Shown: piece by piece, positions 38,972 to 49,078 of the stretch
How the letters are laid out: every line of letters begins with the position of its first letter
Position numbering within the stretch: the first letter of the stretch is position 1
Assembly: GCA_022009855.1 (NCBI GenBank)
Contig: CP091727.1
Span: forward strand, 3,472,001 to 3,536,000
Reading direction: 5' to 3'
DNA length: 64,000 nucleotides
Origin: Lentisphaeria bacterium
Lineage (GTDB): Bacteria > Verrucomicrobiota > Lentisphaeria > Victivallales > Victivallaceae
Position numbers and translations under genes: made by a program
The notes under the pieces: generated by a model
Databases searched by the model: none
What the model saw: only the letters and a program-made list of their open reading frames with translations
What the model was told of the DNA's origin: nothing

Positions 38972-40348
38972 ATGCAGGAGAGAAGTACAAGACAACTGAG
39001 TATCGGCGCGGCCGGAATGCGCGGAATGGTCGGGCCCGGGCTGACGCCGGGGGCGGCGTGTGATTTTGCGGCGGCTTTCGCATCGATGATGGAGGAGGAT
39101 GCACCGGTTCTGGTCGGTTGCGATCCGCGCACCTCGTCGGAAATGTTGCGGAGTGCGGTCATCTCTTCGCTGGCCGGTTGCGGCTGCCGGGTGGTGGACG
39201 GCGGCGTACTCACTGCCGGAATGATGCACTTTCTGGTACCGCACTTCGGTTTCGGCGGTGGAATGCTGATCACCGGCGGTCATCAGGCTGCTGGGTGGAA
39301 TGCTCTGATTCCGCTTGCCGCCGACGGTTCTTATTTCGACGCGCTGCGGCAGCGGGAACTTTTCGATCTATACCATGGCCGCCGGTTTCGTTCTGCGGCT
39401 GCTGCGGGGGTCCATCCATTTGAATCGATGGAGCCGGCAATGCTGGAAGCCTACTGGGGATATCTTGCGGAAACACTGGATGTTTCGGCGATTGCCGCCG
39501 CGGAGTTCCGGGTGGTGGGGGATTTCTGCAACGGTTCCGGCGCGGCGCATGCCTGGACGTTTGCCGCGCGGCTCGGATTGGATCTGGTTTCGGTGAACGA
39601 TGTGCCTTCCGGCGTGCTGCCCCGGGATCCGGAACCGCGACCGCGGAGTGAGTCGCCGATCCGGTCGATCATTGCGCCGCTCGGGGCGACGGCGGGACTG
39701 GTGTTCAACAGCGATCTGAGCCGCATGGGGGTGGTGAGTGATACCGGCGAGCCGCTCAGCGAGGAGCTGACTTTCCCGCTGCTGCTGGACTATGTGCTGG
39801 AGCGTTTCCCGGCGGGCTCCCGCGTGGTGACGAATATCTGCAGTTCCCGCACGGTTGACGATGTGGTTTCCCGGCACGGTGATGTGCTGGAGAAGGGAAA
39901 GGTCGGGCAGGCGAACGTCATTGACATGATGCGCTCGACCGACGCGGTGGCCGCGGGGGAGGGGAGCGGATCGATGACCATCCGCGGTCTGCATGGATTT
40001 GACGGATTTCTGATGGCGGGGCTGCTGCTGGAAGCGGTTGCCCGGCGTCGGATGCCGCTCAGCGGACTGGTGGCGGCGTTACCCCGTTACGAGATGGTGA
40101 AGCAGACGATTCCGTGCGACTCTCCGCACGCCTATCTGCTGCTGCGGCGCCTGCGTCAGGAGTTCGATGACGACGCGGAGGTGAACGACTGTGACGGGCT
40201 GCGGTTCGACTGGCCGGATGGTTTCCTGAGTCTGCGCCTCTCCTCGACGGAGGGATCGCTGCGGTTGATTTCCGAAGCGAAGAGCCGGGAGACGGCGCAG
40301 GAGCGCGCCTGGCGTGCGCGTCTGCTCTGGGAGCGGCTCAGCTCCTGA
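38972..40348 (+). CDS. Phosphohexomutase-superfamily protein lacking active-site residues
   Basis: Intact 458 residues. The four-domain phosphohexomutase layout is clear: GAAGMRGMVGPGLTP at the N-terminus, VLVGCDPRTSSEML, and the phosphate-binding loop RLSSTEGSLR (422-431). But the active-site loops are changed: the catalytic phosphoserine loop (TASHNP in active enzymes) is TGGHQA at 101-106 with Gly at the Ser position; the metal loop DGDxDR is NSDLSR at 246-251, keeping one of three Asp; and the sugar loop GEESGH is GEGSGS. There is no frame break. It may be a pseudoenzyme that binds sugar phosphates, or have a new chemistry. The dehydrogenase gene is divergent from it. Confidence 0.75.
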   Translation: MQERSTRQLSIGAAGMRGMVGPGLTPGAACDFAAAFASMMEEDAPVLVGCDPRTSSEMLRSAVISSLAGCGCRVVDGGVLTAGMMHFLVPHFGFGGGMLITGGHQAAGWNALIPLAADGSYFDALRQRELFDLYHGRRFRSAAAAGVHPFESMEPAMLEAYWGYLAETLDVSAIAAAEFRVVGDFCNGSGAAHAWTFAARLGLDLVSVNDVPSGVLPRDPEPRPRSESPIRSIIAPLGATAGLVFNSDLSRMGVVSDTGEPLSEELTFPLLLDYVLERFPAGSRVVTNICSSRTVDDVVSRHGDVLEKGKVGQANVIDMMRSTDAVAAGEGSGSMTIRGLHGFDGFLMAGLLLEAVARRRMPLSGLVAALPRYEMVKQTIPCDSPHAYLLLRRLRQEFDDDAEVNDCDGLRFDWPDGFLSLRLSSTEGSLRLISEAKSRETAQERAWRARLLWERLSS

Positions 40349-40412
40349 CGGGGGAAGGGAGAAGCAGGCGCCAGACCGAGACAAGGCTGCCGCCCGCCTC
40401 TGCAAGCTGAAA

Positions 40413-40436
40413 TTGCGCAGAACCCGTTGTGCGCAA
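40413..40436. other. Inverted repeat between convergent genes
   Basis: TTGCGCA and TGCGCAA flank a 10-base loop. A second repeat, TGTTTC/GAAACA, lies at 40467-40486. Neither has a T-run, so I do not call a terminator. Confidence 0.35.
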
Positions 40437-40552
40437 GACGTCGAATTTCTTCCTGTCACTGAATCCTGTTTCGAACGGTTGAAACAATCCTCGGATAAAA
40501 AACAACCTGTCGAAAGGAATGTCGGTGAATGAAGCGCGGACTTTTCGGCGTT

Positions 40553-41374
40553 TCAGTTTTTCTTTTTCTCCCGGAGACGGTATTGCAGAGGAGTCATCTT
40601 ATGCCGATCCTTGAAAAAACGGCAGAAAGAGCTCACATCGGCGATTCCGCAGCGCCTGGCGATCTCATTCACCGGCAGATTGGTGCCGGATAAAAGTGTT
40701 TCCGCAAGAGCTCTCCGACGGTCCCGAATCGCCTGTCCCGGAAGGCGCCCCAGCTTTTTTTGAATAAATCCACCAGCGTGGATCGATGCAACTGAAGTTC
40801 TTCCGCGAGAAAATTCACATTGAGCAGAGGGTTGTCCAGATTCTTGCGAATCAGATTCAACGCTTCCTGAACGGGATCCTTTTCCGTTTTATCTGTTCCC
40901 CCGGCAAATGCCAGAAGTTGACAGAGCAAAGCAAGCATGGACCGGAAAACCAATGGAGAGGGATCACTGATCTGATGCCTTATTTTTTCAAACAGCTCAA
41001 CCGGACACTTCTCCATGGAGTGCATCTTGCGCGGATATCCGTAACCGTCAAAAAACGAAACGGCATACGGCCCGTTGAACGTGGCCCAGTAAACTTCAAA
41101 ATCGTCGGAAAGAGAACGCATTTTATGACGTTCATTCGGATGATAGAAAAAGATGTCGTTCGCAAGCAGGGAAAAGGCTTCATTGTACAGAAAGACTTCT
41201 CCAACCCCGCGTTTGCACCAGATGATCTCAAAAAGGGCTGTGAAGTTCCGGCGAACTTTCCAGTGTTCCGCTTTCCAGCTTCTTATATCCGGCGGAACGC
41301 AGATATACGGGAAGACGCGGCACGTTTTCAAAGCTTTCATGGTTTGCGCGGGTGTAGATCTCGTACTTGTTCAT
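40553..41374 (-). CDS. AraC-family transcriptional regulator of locus B (frameshifted)
   Basis: About 273 residues. N-terminal ligand domain: FEIIWCKRGVGEVFLYNEAFSLLANDIFFYHPNERHKM. C-terminal helix-turn-helix: NVNFLAEELQLHRSTLVDLFKKSWG..., and after a shift near 40750, RALAETLLSGTNLPVNEIARRCGIADVSSFCRFFKDRHKMTPLQYRLREKKKN, with stop at 40553-40555. I place the start at 41374 because AGGAG lies 11 bases before that ATG and its frame opens MNKYEIYTRANHESFENVPRLPVYLRSAGYKKLES, as related regulators do; a shift near 41290 then joins the main frame. An ATG at 41340 has no ribosome site. Divergent from the GH35 operon. Confidence 0.78.
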
Positions 41375-41737
41375 CCGACAAATCTCCTGCGATTATATTT
41401 ATTTTGCATATCATTCATCTGTACTGTACCACAAAAAACAGAAAAAGCAACCCGGTTTCTATCGGGTGGTTGTCTGTGCGATGCCCGCATTATGATCGGA
41501 GGATGATTTTCTGAATTCTGGTCGTCTTTCGTGGCAGCTGCTCTCCGCTTCCCGAAAAAAACGCGCACCTGTTCGATCGGGGAGGCGGCTTCTCTAGGCA
41601 TTGGGGAAATAGTTCGTATGCAGCTATGGGGCAACAGGATGAGTTTGAGAAGAGTGGAGAAGAAATGATGAAATTCAAAACTGGTTCTTCGAAAAAACGA
41701 TGCGACATAATATTTGTAATATGCTACATTTTAAATA
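41375..41737. other. Intergenic region between AraC gene and GH35 promoter
   Basis: 363 bases, with TATAAT on the minus strand just before the AraC ribosome site as a possible -10 box. I see no convincing gene or RNA in it. Confidence 0.4.
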
Positions 41738-41766
41738 TTGACATTTTCTCTGTTTTACGGTATAAT
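41738..41766 (+). promoter_or_regulatory. Consensus sigma-70 promoter for locus B
   Basis: TTGACA at 41738-41743 and TATAAT at 41761-41766 with a 17-base spacer, a perfect consensus, 53 bases before the GH35 ATG. Confidence 0.85.
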
Positions 41767-41819
41767 TAAACGTGAAAAAGACAGTATTGTGAATTGAGAT
41801 GTAAAAAGGAGATCTGTGC

Positions 41820-43579
41820 ATGGGCAGTGTTTGCATTCAAGGGAAAAAGATTCTTGTGGACGGAAGGAGATGCGTTTCCGTTCCGGAGCCATGCACTATT
41901 TCAGAATTCACCCCGACGACTGGAAAGACCGGCTCCGGAAACTGAAACAATGCGGCTTGAATACCGTCGAAACGTACATCGCGTGGAACTTTCACGAGGA
42001 GGAGGAAGGCGAGTTCAATTTTCCGGCTGGCGCGATCTGGAACGTTTTGTACGCCTTGCCGGATCGATGGGGTTGATGGTGATCCTGCGTCCCGGCCCTT
42101 ATATCTGCTCGGAATGGGATTTCGGCGGATTGCCGGCCTGGCTGTTGTGCAAGCCCGGATTGCGGATACGTTGCAGCAATCCACAATACCTGGACGCCGT
42201 CGACCGTTATTTCGATGTTCTGCTGCCCCGGCTGAAGCGGCTTCAGTGGACCCAGGGCGGGCCGGTGGTTCTGATGCAGATTGAAAATGAATACGGCGTC
42301 GTCGGAAATGACTCCGCTTATCTGAAGCATCTGTATCAGCGTTTCAGGGAGGCCGGAATCGATGTCCCGCTGTTTATTTCGGACTGGGGAGATTCCTATA
42401 CGATGCAATGCGGTTCCATACCGGAAACGATGATTACGGTGAATTGTCCCAGTCACCCCGGGAGACATCTGGATGCAGTACGGGAATTTCGTCCGGACAC
42501 TCCGGAGTTCATCATGGAATTGTGGTGCGGGGTTTCCCACCGCTGGAATACCCCTTACCTCAAACACAATGTCGATGATGTGGCCAACGATGTGGGAGGA
42601 GATGCTCACGCGGGGCAACTCCTTCAACTTCTATATGTTTCACGGTGGAACAAGTTATGGATTCATGCCCGGAGCAGTGTGTTCCAACGGACATTTCGAG
42701 CCTTACCTCAATACCTACGATGTGGATGCGCCGCTCGACGAGGCGGGGAATCCGACCCCGAAATATTTTGCCATTCAGAAACTGATCAAACAATACTGCC
42801 CGGATGCGGAAACGGGAACTCCCGCGCCCTCCCGACTGCGGGAATTCCCCCGGTGAAGTTTGCCGAGTCGGCGGAACTCTTTGCGCAGCTCGATGCTCTT
42901 TCAGAAACGTTTGACTCCGTCACTCCGGAACCGATGGAATATTACGGACAGAATTACGGATTCATTCTCTACCGCACCGATCTGGATTTTATCGGTGAAA
43001 GCGGAACCGTCTCTCTGGAGAATCTGGCAGACAAGGGCTGGATTTATCTGGATGGAAAATTGTATGGCACGACCGATTCCAACCGGAATACGGGAACCGT
43101 GGTCCCGCCGGGGAAACTGGCGGTCCTGGTGGAAAATCAGGGACGCATCAACACCGGAATGGGGGAAACGACATCATGGAACAAGGGCTTGACCGGCGTC
43201 CTGCTGGATCCCCGCCGCCGTCTTTATCATTGGCAGGTGAATCCGCTCCCGATGAAAGATCTTTCCCGAGTTGAGTTCGGACCGTACAATCCACAGCCTC
43301 AGGGGCCGTGCTTCCACAGGGCGGAATTTACGATCGATTTCCCGGCGGATACCTATCTCCGGATTCCCTGCGGAACGCACGGTCAGGTTTTTCTGAATGG
43401 ATTCAATCTCGGCCGCTACCGCGTGGAAGGGCCTCAGTATGCTCTCTTCATTTCCCGCCGGATTGTTGAAAAAAGGCGGAAATGAGCTCATTGTTTTCGA
43501 AATTCAAGGGCTCCGGGAAAACAAGGTGGAATTTATCGATTATCCGGATCATGCGCCGGCAATGAATATGGTTCGCTGA
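41820..43579 (+). CDS. GH35 beta-galactosidase, cytoplasmic (multiply frameshifted)
   Basis: About 588 residues, no signal peptide. GH35 signatures after reading across breaks near 41870, 42030, 42530, 42850 and 43465: FRSGAMHYFRIHPDDWKDRL, GLNTVETYIAWNFHE, LRPGPYICSEWDFGGLPAWL, the acid/base motif QIENEYG, the nucleophile region EFIMELWCGWF, NFYMFHGGTSYGFM and YDVDAPLDEAG. The C-terminal beta-sandwich domains end with FLNGFNLGRYRVEGPQYALF and PAGLLKKGGNELIVFEI, standard for GH35. AAGGAG precedes the ATG at 41820. It releases terminal beta-galactose from oligosaccharides that must be imported first. First gene of locus B. Confidence 0.9.
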
Positions 43580-43628
43580 TCGGCAAAAACCGTTAACCGA
43601 CAAACATAAAATGAAAGGCAGGACAATC

Positions 43629-44364
43629 ATGAGAAACTTGTTCGCATCGCGGGAGCTGAAACCATTGCGGATTCTCGCCGGTCATCTTTTTACGCTTATA
43701 GAACTGCTTATTGTAATCGCAATCATCGCCATCCTTGCCGCGCTGCTTCTTCCGGCATTGAACAAGGCAAGAAATAAAGCTCATGAGACATTGTGCAGAT
43801 CAAATCTTAAACAATCGGTGACATATACAACGATATACACTGACAATAACGATGGTTATTTCATGAATGTTTCAAACGATTCCCTCAATTGCCATTACCT
43901 CGGCATGATTCAGTTGGGGCCGACTTTCGGTATGCACGGTTACAGTCACGGGATGTGGAATAATGAAAAAGGCATATTGATTCCTAAAACAAAAATCATG
44001 ATATGTCCTTCCATGGGCCATGATTTGGGACAGCATTATGGATTCAACATTCTGCTTTTTTCCAGACTCCCCGGCTGCACCAAGGATAATTGGACCGCTT
44101 CGGTGCAAAAAGATTTCCAGAATTCGAGCCCGAGGAGCCATGTGGGTTGATACCAGTAAAATAGTTTTCGGGTACAACGAATATGCGAAACTTCCATCGG
44201 ATCCTTCGAATAACCTTCGTTACCGTCATGGTGCGCAGGCTGCATGGAATTACAATCATGGAGGAAACATCATGAATGTAGGCTGGACTGACGGGGCGGT
44301 AAGTGGAGTTTCCAACTATCTTTCTGTCCGATATAATAAGAGCTTCATATGCTATAATTTTTAA
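43629..44364 (+). CDS. Pseudopilin-like protein (locus B, frameshifted)
   Basis: About 245 residues. The prepilin segment is LFTLIELLIVIAIIAILAALLLPALNKARNKA, with Glu at +5; the residue before Phe is Leu, not Gly. The body has TDNNDGYFMNVSND and several aromatic residues, and the end has YRHGAQAAWNYNHGGNIMNVGWTDGAVSG, the N-x-x-W-x-DG motif of this family. The frame changes near 44120, joining KDFQNSSPRSHVG to the end frame. An upstream in-frame ATG at 43611 is possible; I prefer 43629 because GGCAGGAC is close. It lies 49 bases after the GH35 stop and 26 bases before the GH42-like gene. Confidence 0.85.
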
Positions 44365-44390
44365 TTTCTCACAGGTGGCAGGCATAAACT

Positions 44391-47300
44391 ATGAAACAAA
44401 TACTGAAGATCTTTTTTTCATTCCCCATTCTGCTGCTTGCCGGAGAGGCGGAAAGCAATCTGATTCCGAACGGCGGTTTTGAAAGTGGAATGCGTCCCGG
44501 TTGGTTCGGCGGAAAATTCAACGATGGAGAAGGAGGTATATCCATCATTGAGGAAAATGTTGCAGAGGAAAAAAAAGCCGTTTACCTTACCCAAAAAAAG
44601 GCAAAGGAGGAACTCAGCTGCTGAGTCAACCTTTTGGAATTCCTGACAAAGGTTCTTTAAAATTTTCTTTTTCAATATAAAGGCCGGGGGTGGTATCTGT
44701 ACGTTTCAAGGAGAAGAAAGACGGGAAAATTATCGTAGCAAAGACCGTCAATGGAGAGGCTCTCACCTTTGGCCGGTCGCTGAAGGCGGAATCGAATTGG
44801 ACCAAACAAGAATATGTAATTCAGATACCGGAACAGGCATCCGGCAAACAAATGTATGCTACAATCTACTCGGCGGTCTGGAATGATGGATATCTGGCAT
44901 TGGATGATATGCATCTTATTCCGCTGCAGGATTCCGGAATAATACAACCCCTGAAAAACAAACTGGTGATTCAGCCGGTGCTCCCTTTGTCCGCAAAGGA
45001 GAAAACGATGTACAAACCGTTACCGGATAATGGACTTCGGATGGATTATTCCGGAAACTGTTTGCCTTCGCAATGGGAAACCCTATTTCTGGATCAGTGA
45101 TGGCGACCCTGTCGGCGGAGGGCAGTCAGGGGTGGCTGAAGCATGGCTTGGCCGACTCCTGAAAGTCACAATTGCATCAATAAGTCCGCCAAGTCCAAGA
45201 AGCGTAAAGAAGGACTCCCACGGCAATTTGCAAGTTGTGCCGCGTTATGATACAGCTATGAGCATGTTTTCGCTGATGCGTGAACTGTATCGAAACAAAA
45301 TTTTTCTGAGATTTATTTTCAGGATTGGTATCTGTACTCCCCGTTTCGAAAATATAGAGAGCAATATCCTGAACTGGCAAAGGCATTCGTAACTGGAAAT
45401 CATTTTTTGGTTGTGAACCCGGCGATCCGAACGGACGAAAACTGCTGGAATATCAGAAGGCATTTATCCTGCGTTATACAAAAGATTTTCCGTTTATGGG
45501 GGTGGAAGATTACAGAGAACTCGGGTATTATCCGAACCATCCACGTGCTCTGGAAGTTTTCCGCAGCTTTGCAAAGAAAAAATACGGAACGCTGAAGGAG
45601 GCGAACCGGGTCTGGCACAAAGACTTTAAAGACTGGAAAAATGTTTATCCTCCACATCTTGACGAGTGGGATGCTCGGATACGCCGCGATTATGCGTTTG
45701 CGAAGCAACGCTTTGAAGCAATTTCCGGAGATGTATTATGACTGGCTGATTTGCTGTACTGAAGATTTGACAAGACTTCTTGCTTCCATGGCGGAAGATT
45801 ACAGAAAATGGACCAGGGCTGGATTGTTTCATGACATGCGCTCTCATCAGTTGGAAGATGAAAATATATGACCAGCAATCCGGAGCTTCTTGAAGGTTTA
45901 TTCGATATGACCTTCCTGCACATCGGGACAACGATGTATGATACAAAGGGCAAGGTGCTTCCTGATGAATTTCTGAATCATACGATGACGGAACTTTTGC
46001 AATGAATTTTATGCGTACGGTTTCGAAAAAGGCATTGATGAATTCGGAATTGATTGTCAGTGACGTGATCAATCCGACGAAAGAGGCTGATTACAAAGAT
46101 GCGGATCTGGGCCGGCTGCTTGGAAGATGGCACTTCAAAGGAGGCTGTTGAGAACGATCTTTCCCCTGCGAAGCCGGAAACCTCCATAACAAACTGGAAA
46201 ACCATGTCTGTTCCCGGCACATGGGATTCGCTCGAAGAATTCAAAGAAGTCAAAAAAGCGTGGTACTGCAAGGATTTCACGGTGTCCGGGGGGCACGCGC
46301 AGGATTATCGTGACGGCAGCAGAAAATTTTACCTTGTCGGCAAAGGGATTGCACAATCCGGCAAAATATATCTGAATGGAACATACGTGGGAGAGGTGAA
46401 GGGCTGGAGCCGGAATTATCGATTTGATATCGGCGGATTGTTGAATTTCGGCGGCAGCAATCGGATTGCGATTCTTGTGGATGGAACAACCAGCCATAGT
46501 CACGGGTTACGCTTTTTCATTCACATTCTCAAAGACAGCATGATGCACACAAATACCGCGTTCGCGGAGAGACAATACAGGGCGTTGCTCTGGAACTATA
46601 TGATGAATGGATATTCCGCGGTCAATTTGTGGAACTGGAATACCTTGTATCGTCCTTACATGCCCTCGATCGCTGACGAGATCAATTCATTTACGGAAGA
46701 AATCCTGCCGAATGCGCGTAACGCGAAAAGTCGTATTGCATATCTTTATCCGTATTATTCCGCCAGAGGCCTGCCATTTCCGCGAGCAAAAAAGATTCCA
46801 TGATTTTATGGAATATTACAAGGCTGTGCTTTTTGCCGGGCACAATCCGGATATCATGGGAGAAAAAACGTTTGTCAGGGATGTGACTCCGGAAAAATAT
46901 GATGTTGCGGTTGTCCCTTATGCCACCTATCTGTATGGAAATACATATGATCATCTGCTGGATTATATCAGAACTGGCGGTACGGCTGTCGTAACATTTG
47001 ATTCATTGGTTCAAACCTTTGAAAAATATCAGGATACAGGATTTGAGGATTTTGCAAACATAAAAACCGGGATAGAAAAAAGCGGTGAAAAAATCCGGAT
47101 CGGCAACAAGTTCTTTCATGTCAACCGGGGAGATGTGTGTGGAAAATTCGGTTATTCGTTGATTGCTCCCGGCGCAGATATCAGGGCTGTCTGGCAGGAT
47201 GGAACACCTGCTGTTGCAGTGCGGAAGATCGGGAAAGGGAAAGTGATATTCGTCGGTGCAAGACTGGATTCCAGAGCGCTGACGGAAATTTTGAAAAATG

Positions 47301-47425
47301 ATCTCCCGCAACCGGAATTTACACTGAGAACAACCAGGGACACCGGGGAATTCCCCGCTCTTGAACGGAAGATTCGCGGAACAGGTCAGCACAAATTGCT
47401 GTATATTCAGAACTGGGGAGGAACA
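44391..47425 (+). pseudogene. GH42-like secreted glycosidase, 5' part, cut by an insertion sequence
   Basis: The gene begins at 44391 with a signal peptide (ILKIFFSFPILLLAGEAESN) and a carbohydrate-binding-like domain (LIPNGGFESGMRPGWFGG). The barrel region contains FPFMGVEDYRELGYYPNHPRALEVFRSF, KKKYGTLKEANRVWHKDFKDWKN (as in GH42 beta-galactosidases), then a jelly-roll like that of GH2 (WKTMSVPGTWDS, RKFYLVGKGIAQSGKIYLNGTYVGEVKGW), then a GATase-like domain (YDVAVVPYATYLYGNTYDHLLDYIRTGGTAVVTFDSL). About eight frame changes occur, most between 44620 and 46100, denser than elsewhere, so some may be real decay. The coding sequence stops at QNWGGT where the insertion sequence begins; the rest resumes at 49067. 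Even with shifts corrected the gene is interrupted. Confidence 0.75.
47414..47425. repeat. Target site duplication, left copy
   Basis: TGGGGAGGAACA, identical to 49067-49078, flanking the insertion sequence. Confidence 0.85.
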
Positions 47426-49066
47426 TGACTCGTGCGAAATAAGAGAAAAACGTTGACTCGGCGACGAGCCGGAACCTGATTTGCGGCGGAAACGCTGAGA
47501 AAATTTTGTTTGGCGGTAAAAACGGCCCGAAAGGCCGGATTTGGTACTGAAAACTTGAAAATTTAGGCGTAAGCCATCCTGCATTGGCAACAATGCGTGT
47601 TGTTTGACAAATTTACTTTTTATGACAGGCGAAGCTAAGCGGCGTCGGCAAAGTTTTGTAGCAACGGATTTTATCCGGTTGCTCCAGAACCAACGCGGCG
47701 GCCACGGCGGTTAAGCTCAGAGTCAAGTGCGCGATGGTCATCTGGTTGCGGATGGCGCGGTATTTGTACTGCGACATTTCCTCGACTTCGCGAGGCCCGA
47801 GGCGGGAGAAATAACGTTCCGCTTCAGTCCGGCATTTATAGGTGTCCTTAAAGCGTTTCGACTCTCTGGGCACCTGGCTGCGATGATCATCGGTAATGTC
47901 GATATAGGCGGTACAGCCGTAACATTTGCCGGTACAGAAATGGTCATGGTCGATTGGGCATTGCGGCGGTAAAGCGGCCTTTTCCCGTTTGGTCCCGGCG
48001 ACAATCGGACAACGAAATTTCTTGCGGGTTCGGGCTCCATCCGGGCTGATGCCGTAAAATTTCATTTCCAGACCGGCCTGACACAGCGGCAGTCCGTGCG
48101 GCCCCACGGTTTTGTCCGGCTGCTGATTGCGGCGGTTCAACGGAATGAACGGTTCGGCTTTAAGTTTTTCGACAATGAAGTTATAAAGTTCGCGGTCATC
48201 GTATCCGGCATCGCCGAGAAAGATGCGCCCTTTTTTCTGACCGTAGATTCGCACGAACTTTTTCAGTAGCGCCTTGGCTACTTTGCCGTCGGTGCGGTTG
48301 TTCGGCAGGGTAACTTCGATAAGAGGAATACCCTCACCGCTGAGCAGGACGTGGGTACGGTAGCCCCAGAACCAGGTAAAGGTTTTCTTCTTATCGCCAC
48401 TCGGTTGTTTGATGTAGGAATAATAACTGAGCGTTGCCATGGGATTGCGCTTGATCTTGGTGGCTTTGTCGAGCTTACGGTTGGGATTCTTGGGATTGTT
48501 GTGCTTGGTGTTGGCCTTGATCGGTTTAGAATCGGCCATAATGACCTCCAGCGTGGCGATGCCTTTTTCAACCAGCAGTTTGCCGGAAGTATGAAAAAAG
48601 TTTCGATTTCGGAGTTATTCGTATCGGTCAGGAAGCGCGAAAAACGGGACGCATCGGGAATCCGGCCTGGGTTGAAACCGCACATTTCGGCAAGGATCGG
48701 ACGGCTTTCCAGATCCCGGACCAGGTCGGAAATGCATTTGATGTGAGCCGATTGTTTGTAGATCAGCGCCTTGAAATAGGCGGAACGCCGATAGCCACGG
48801 CGGCCGAGTTCGGGAAAATCCGGCTGGTCGTAGATCAGATCGAAAGCGCGGAAAAGTGCATCGTATTTTTTCAGGAATGGGCACGAATCGATTAGGCCGT
48901 AGTAGTCATAAAACAGTGAATTTTGCATCATATTTTTCCTCTTTTTGAGTGGTTAATTGTTGTCCCGCAAGATATTACAATATATCACCAAGAGGAGGAA
49001 TTTTCAAGGGCAAACGACTCAAAAGTCGTTAATTATAAAGCGTTTAACGCATTACGCAGAACACAT
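47426..49066. mobile_element. Insertion sequence of 1.64 kb with DDE transposase
   Basis: The element is bounded by two copies of TGGGGAGGAACA and carries one transposase gene on the minus strand. Deleting the element plus one repeat copy restores the reading frame (LLYIQNWGGT-TQEVEISLPEK), so the boundaries are firm to within a base or two. Terminal inverted repeats are weak: about 12 of the first 19 bases match if the ends are read as ATG...; GCGTTTAACGC and AACGACTCAAAAGTCGTT at the right end are hairpin-forming. A 12-bp duplication suits IS4-type elements; the transposase with its cysteine-rich insert looks more like IS1182. I leave the family open. Confidence 0.85.
47613..48931 (-). CDS. 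DDE transposase of the insertion sequence (one frame break)
   Basis: About 439 residues in two overlapping frames. N-terminal DUF772-like part: YYGLIDSCPFLKKYDALFRAFDLIYDQPDFPELGRRGYRRSAYFKALIYKQ, then FNPGRIPDASRFSRFLTDTN. Catalytic part: IMADSKPIKA (first Asp), GRIFLGDAGYDDRELYNFI (second Asp), and KCRTEAERYFSRLGPREVEE (Glu), a DDE triad. A cysteine-rich insert (DHDHFCTGKCYGCTAYIDI) lies before the Glu. The frame changes at 48595-48602 where the coding strand is ACTTTTTTCA: adding a T or a -1 slip on TTTTTTC both give FHTSGKLLVEKGIATLEVIMADSK. AGAGGAAAAAT precedes the ATG. Otherwise intact, so the element may be active. Confidence 0.85.
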
Positions 49067-49078
49067 TGGGGAGGAACA
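49067..49078. repeat. Target site duplication, right copy
   Basis: TGGGGAGGAACA, identical to 47414-47425. Confidence 0.85.

Noticed and set aside
40413..40486. Terminator between the phosphohexomutase-like gene and the AraC gene
   Set aside because: Two inverted repeats are present but neither is followed by a T-run on either strand.
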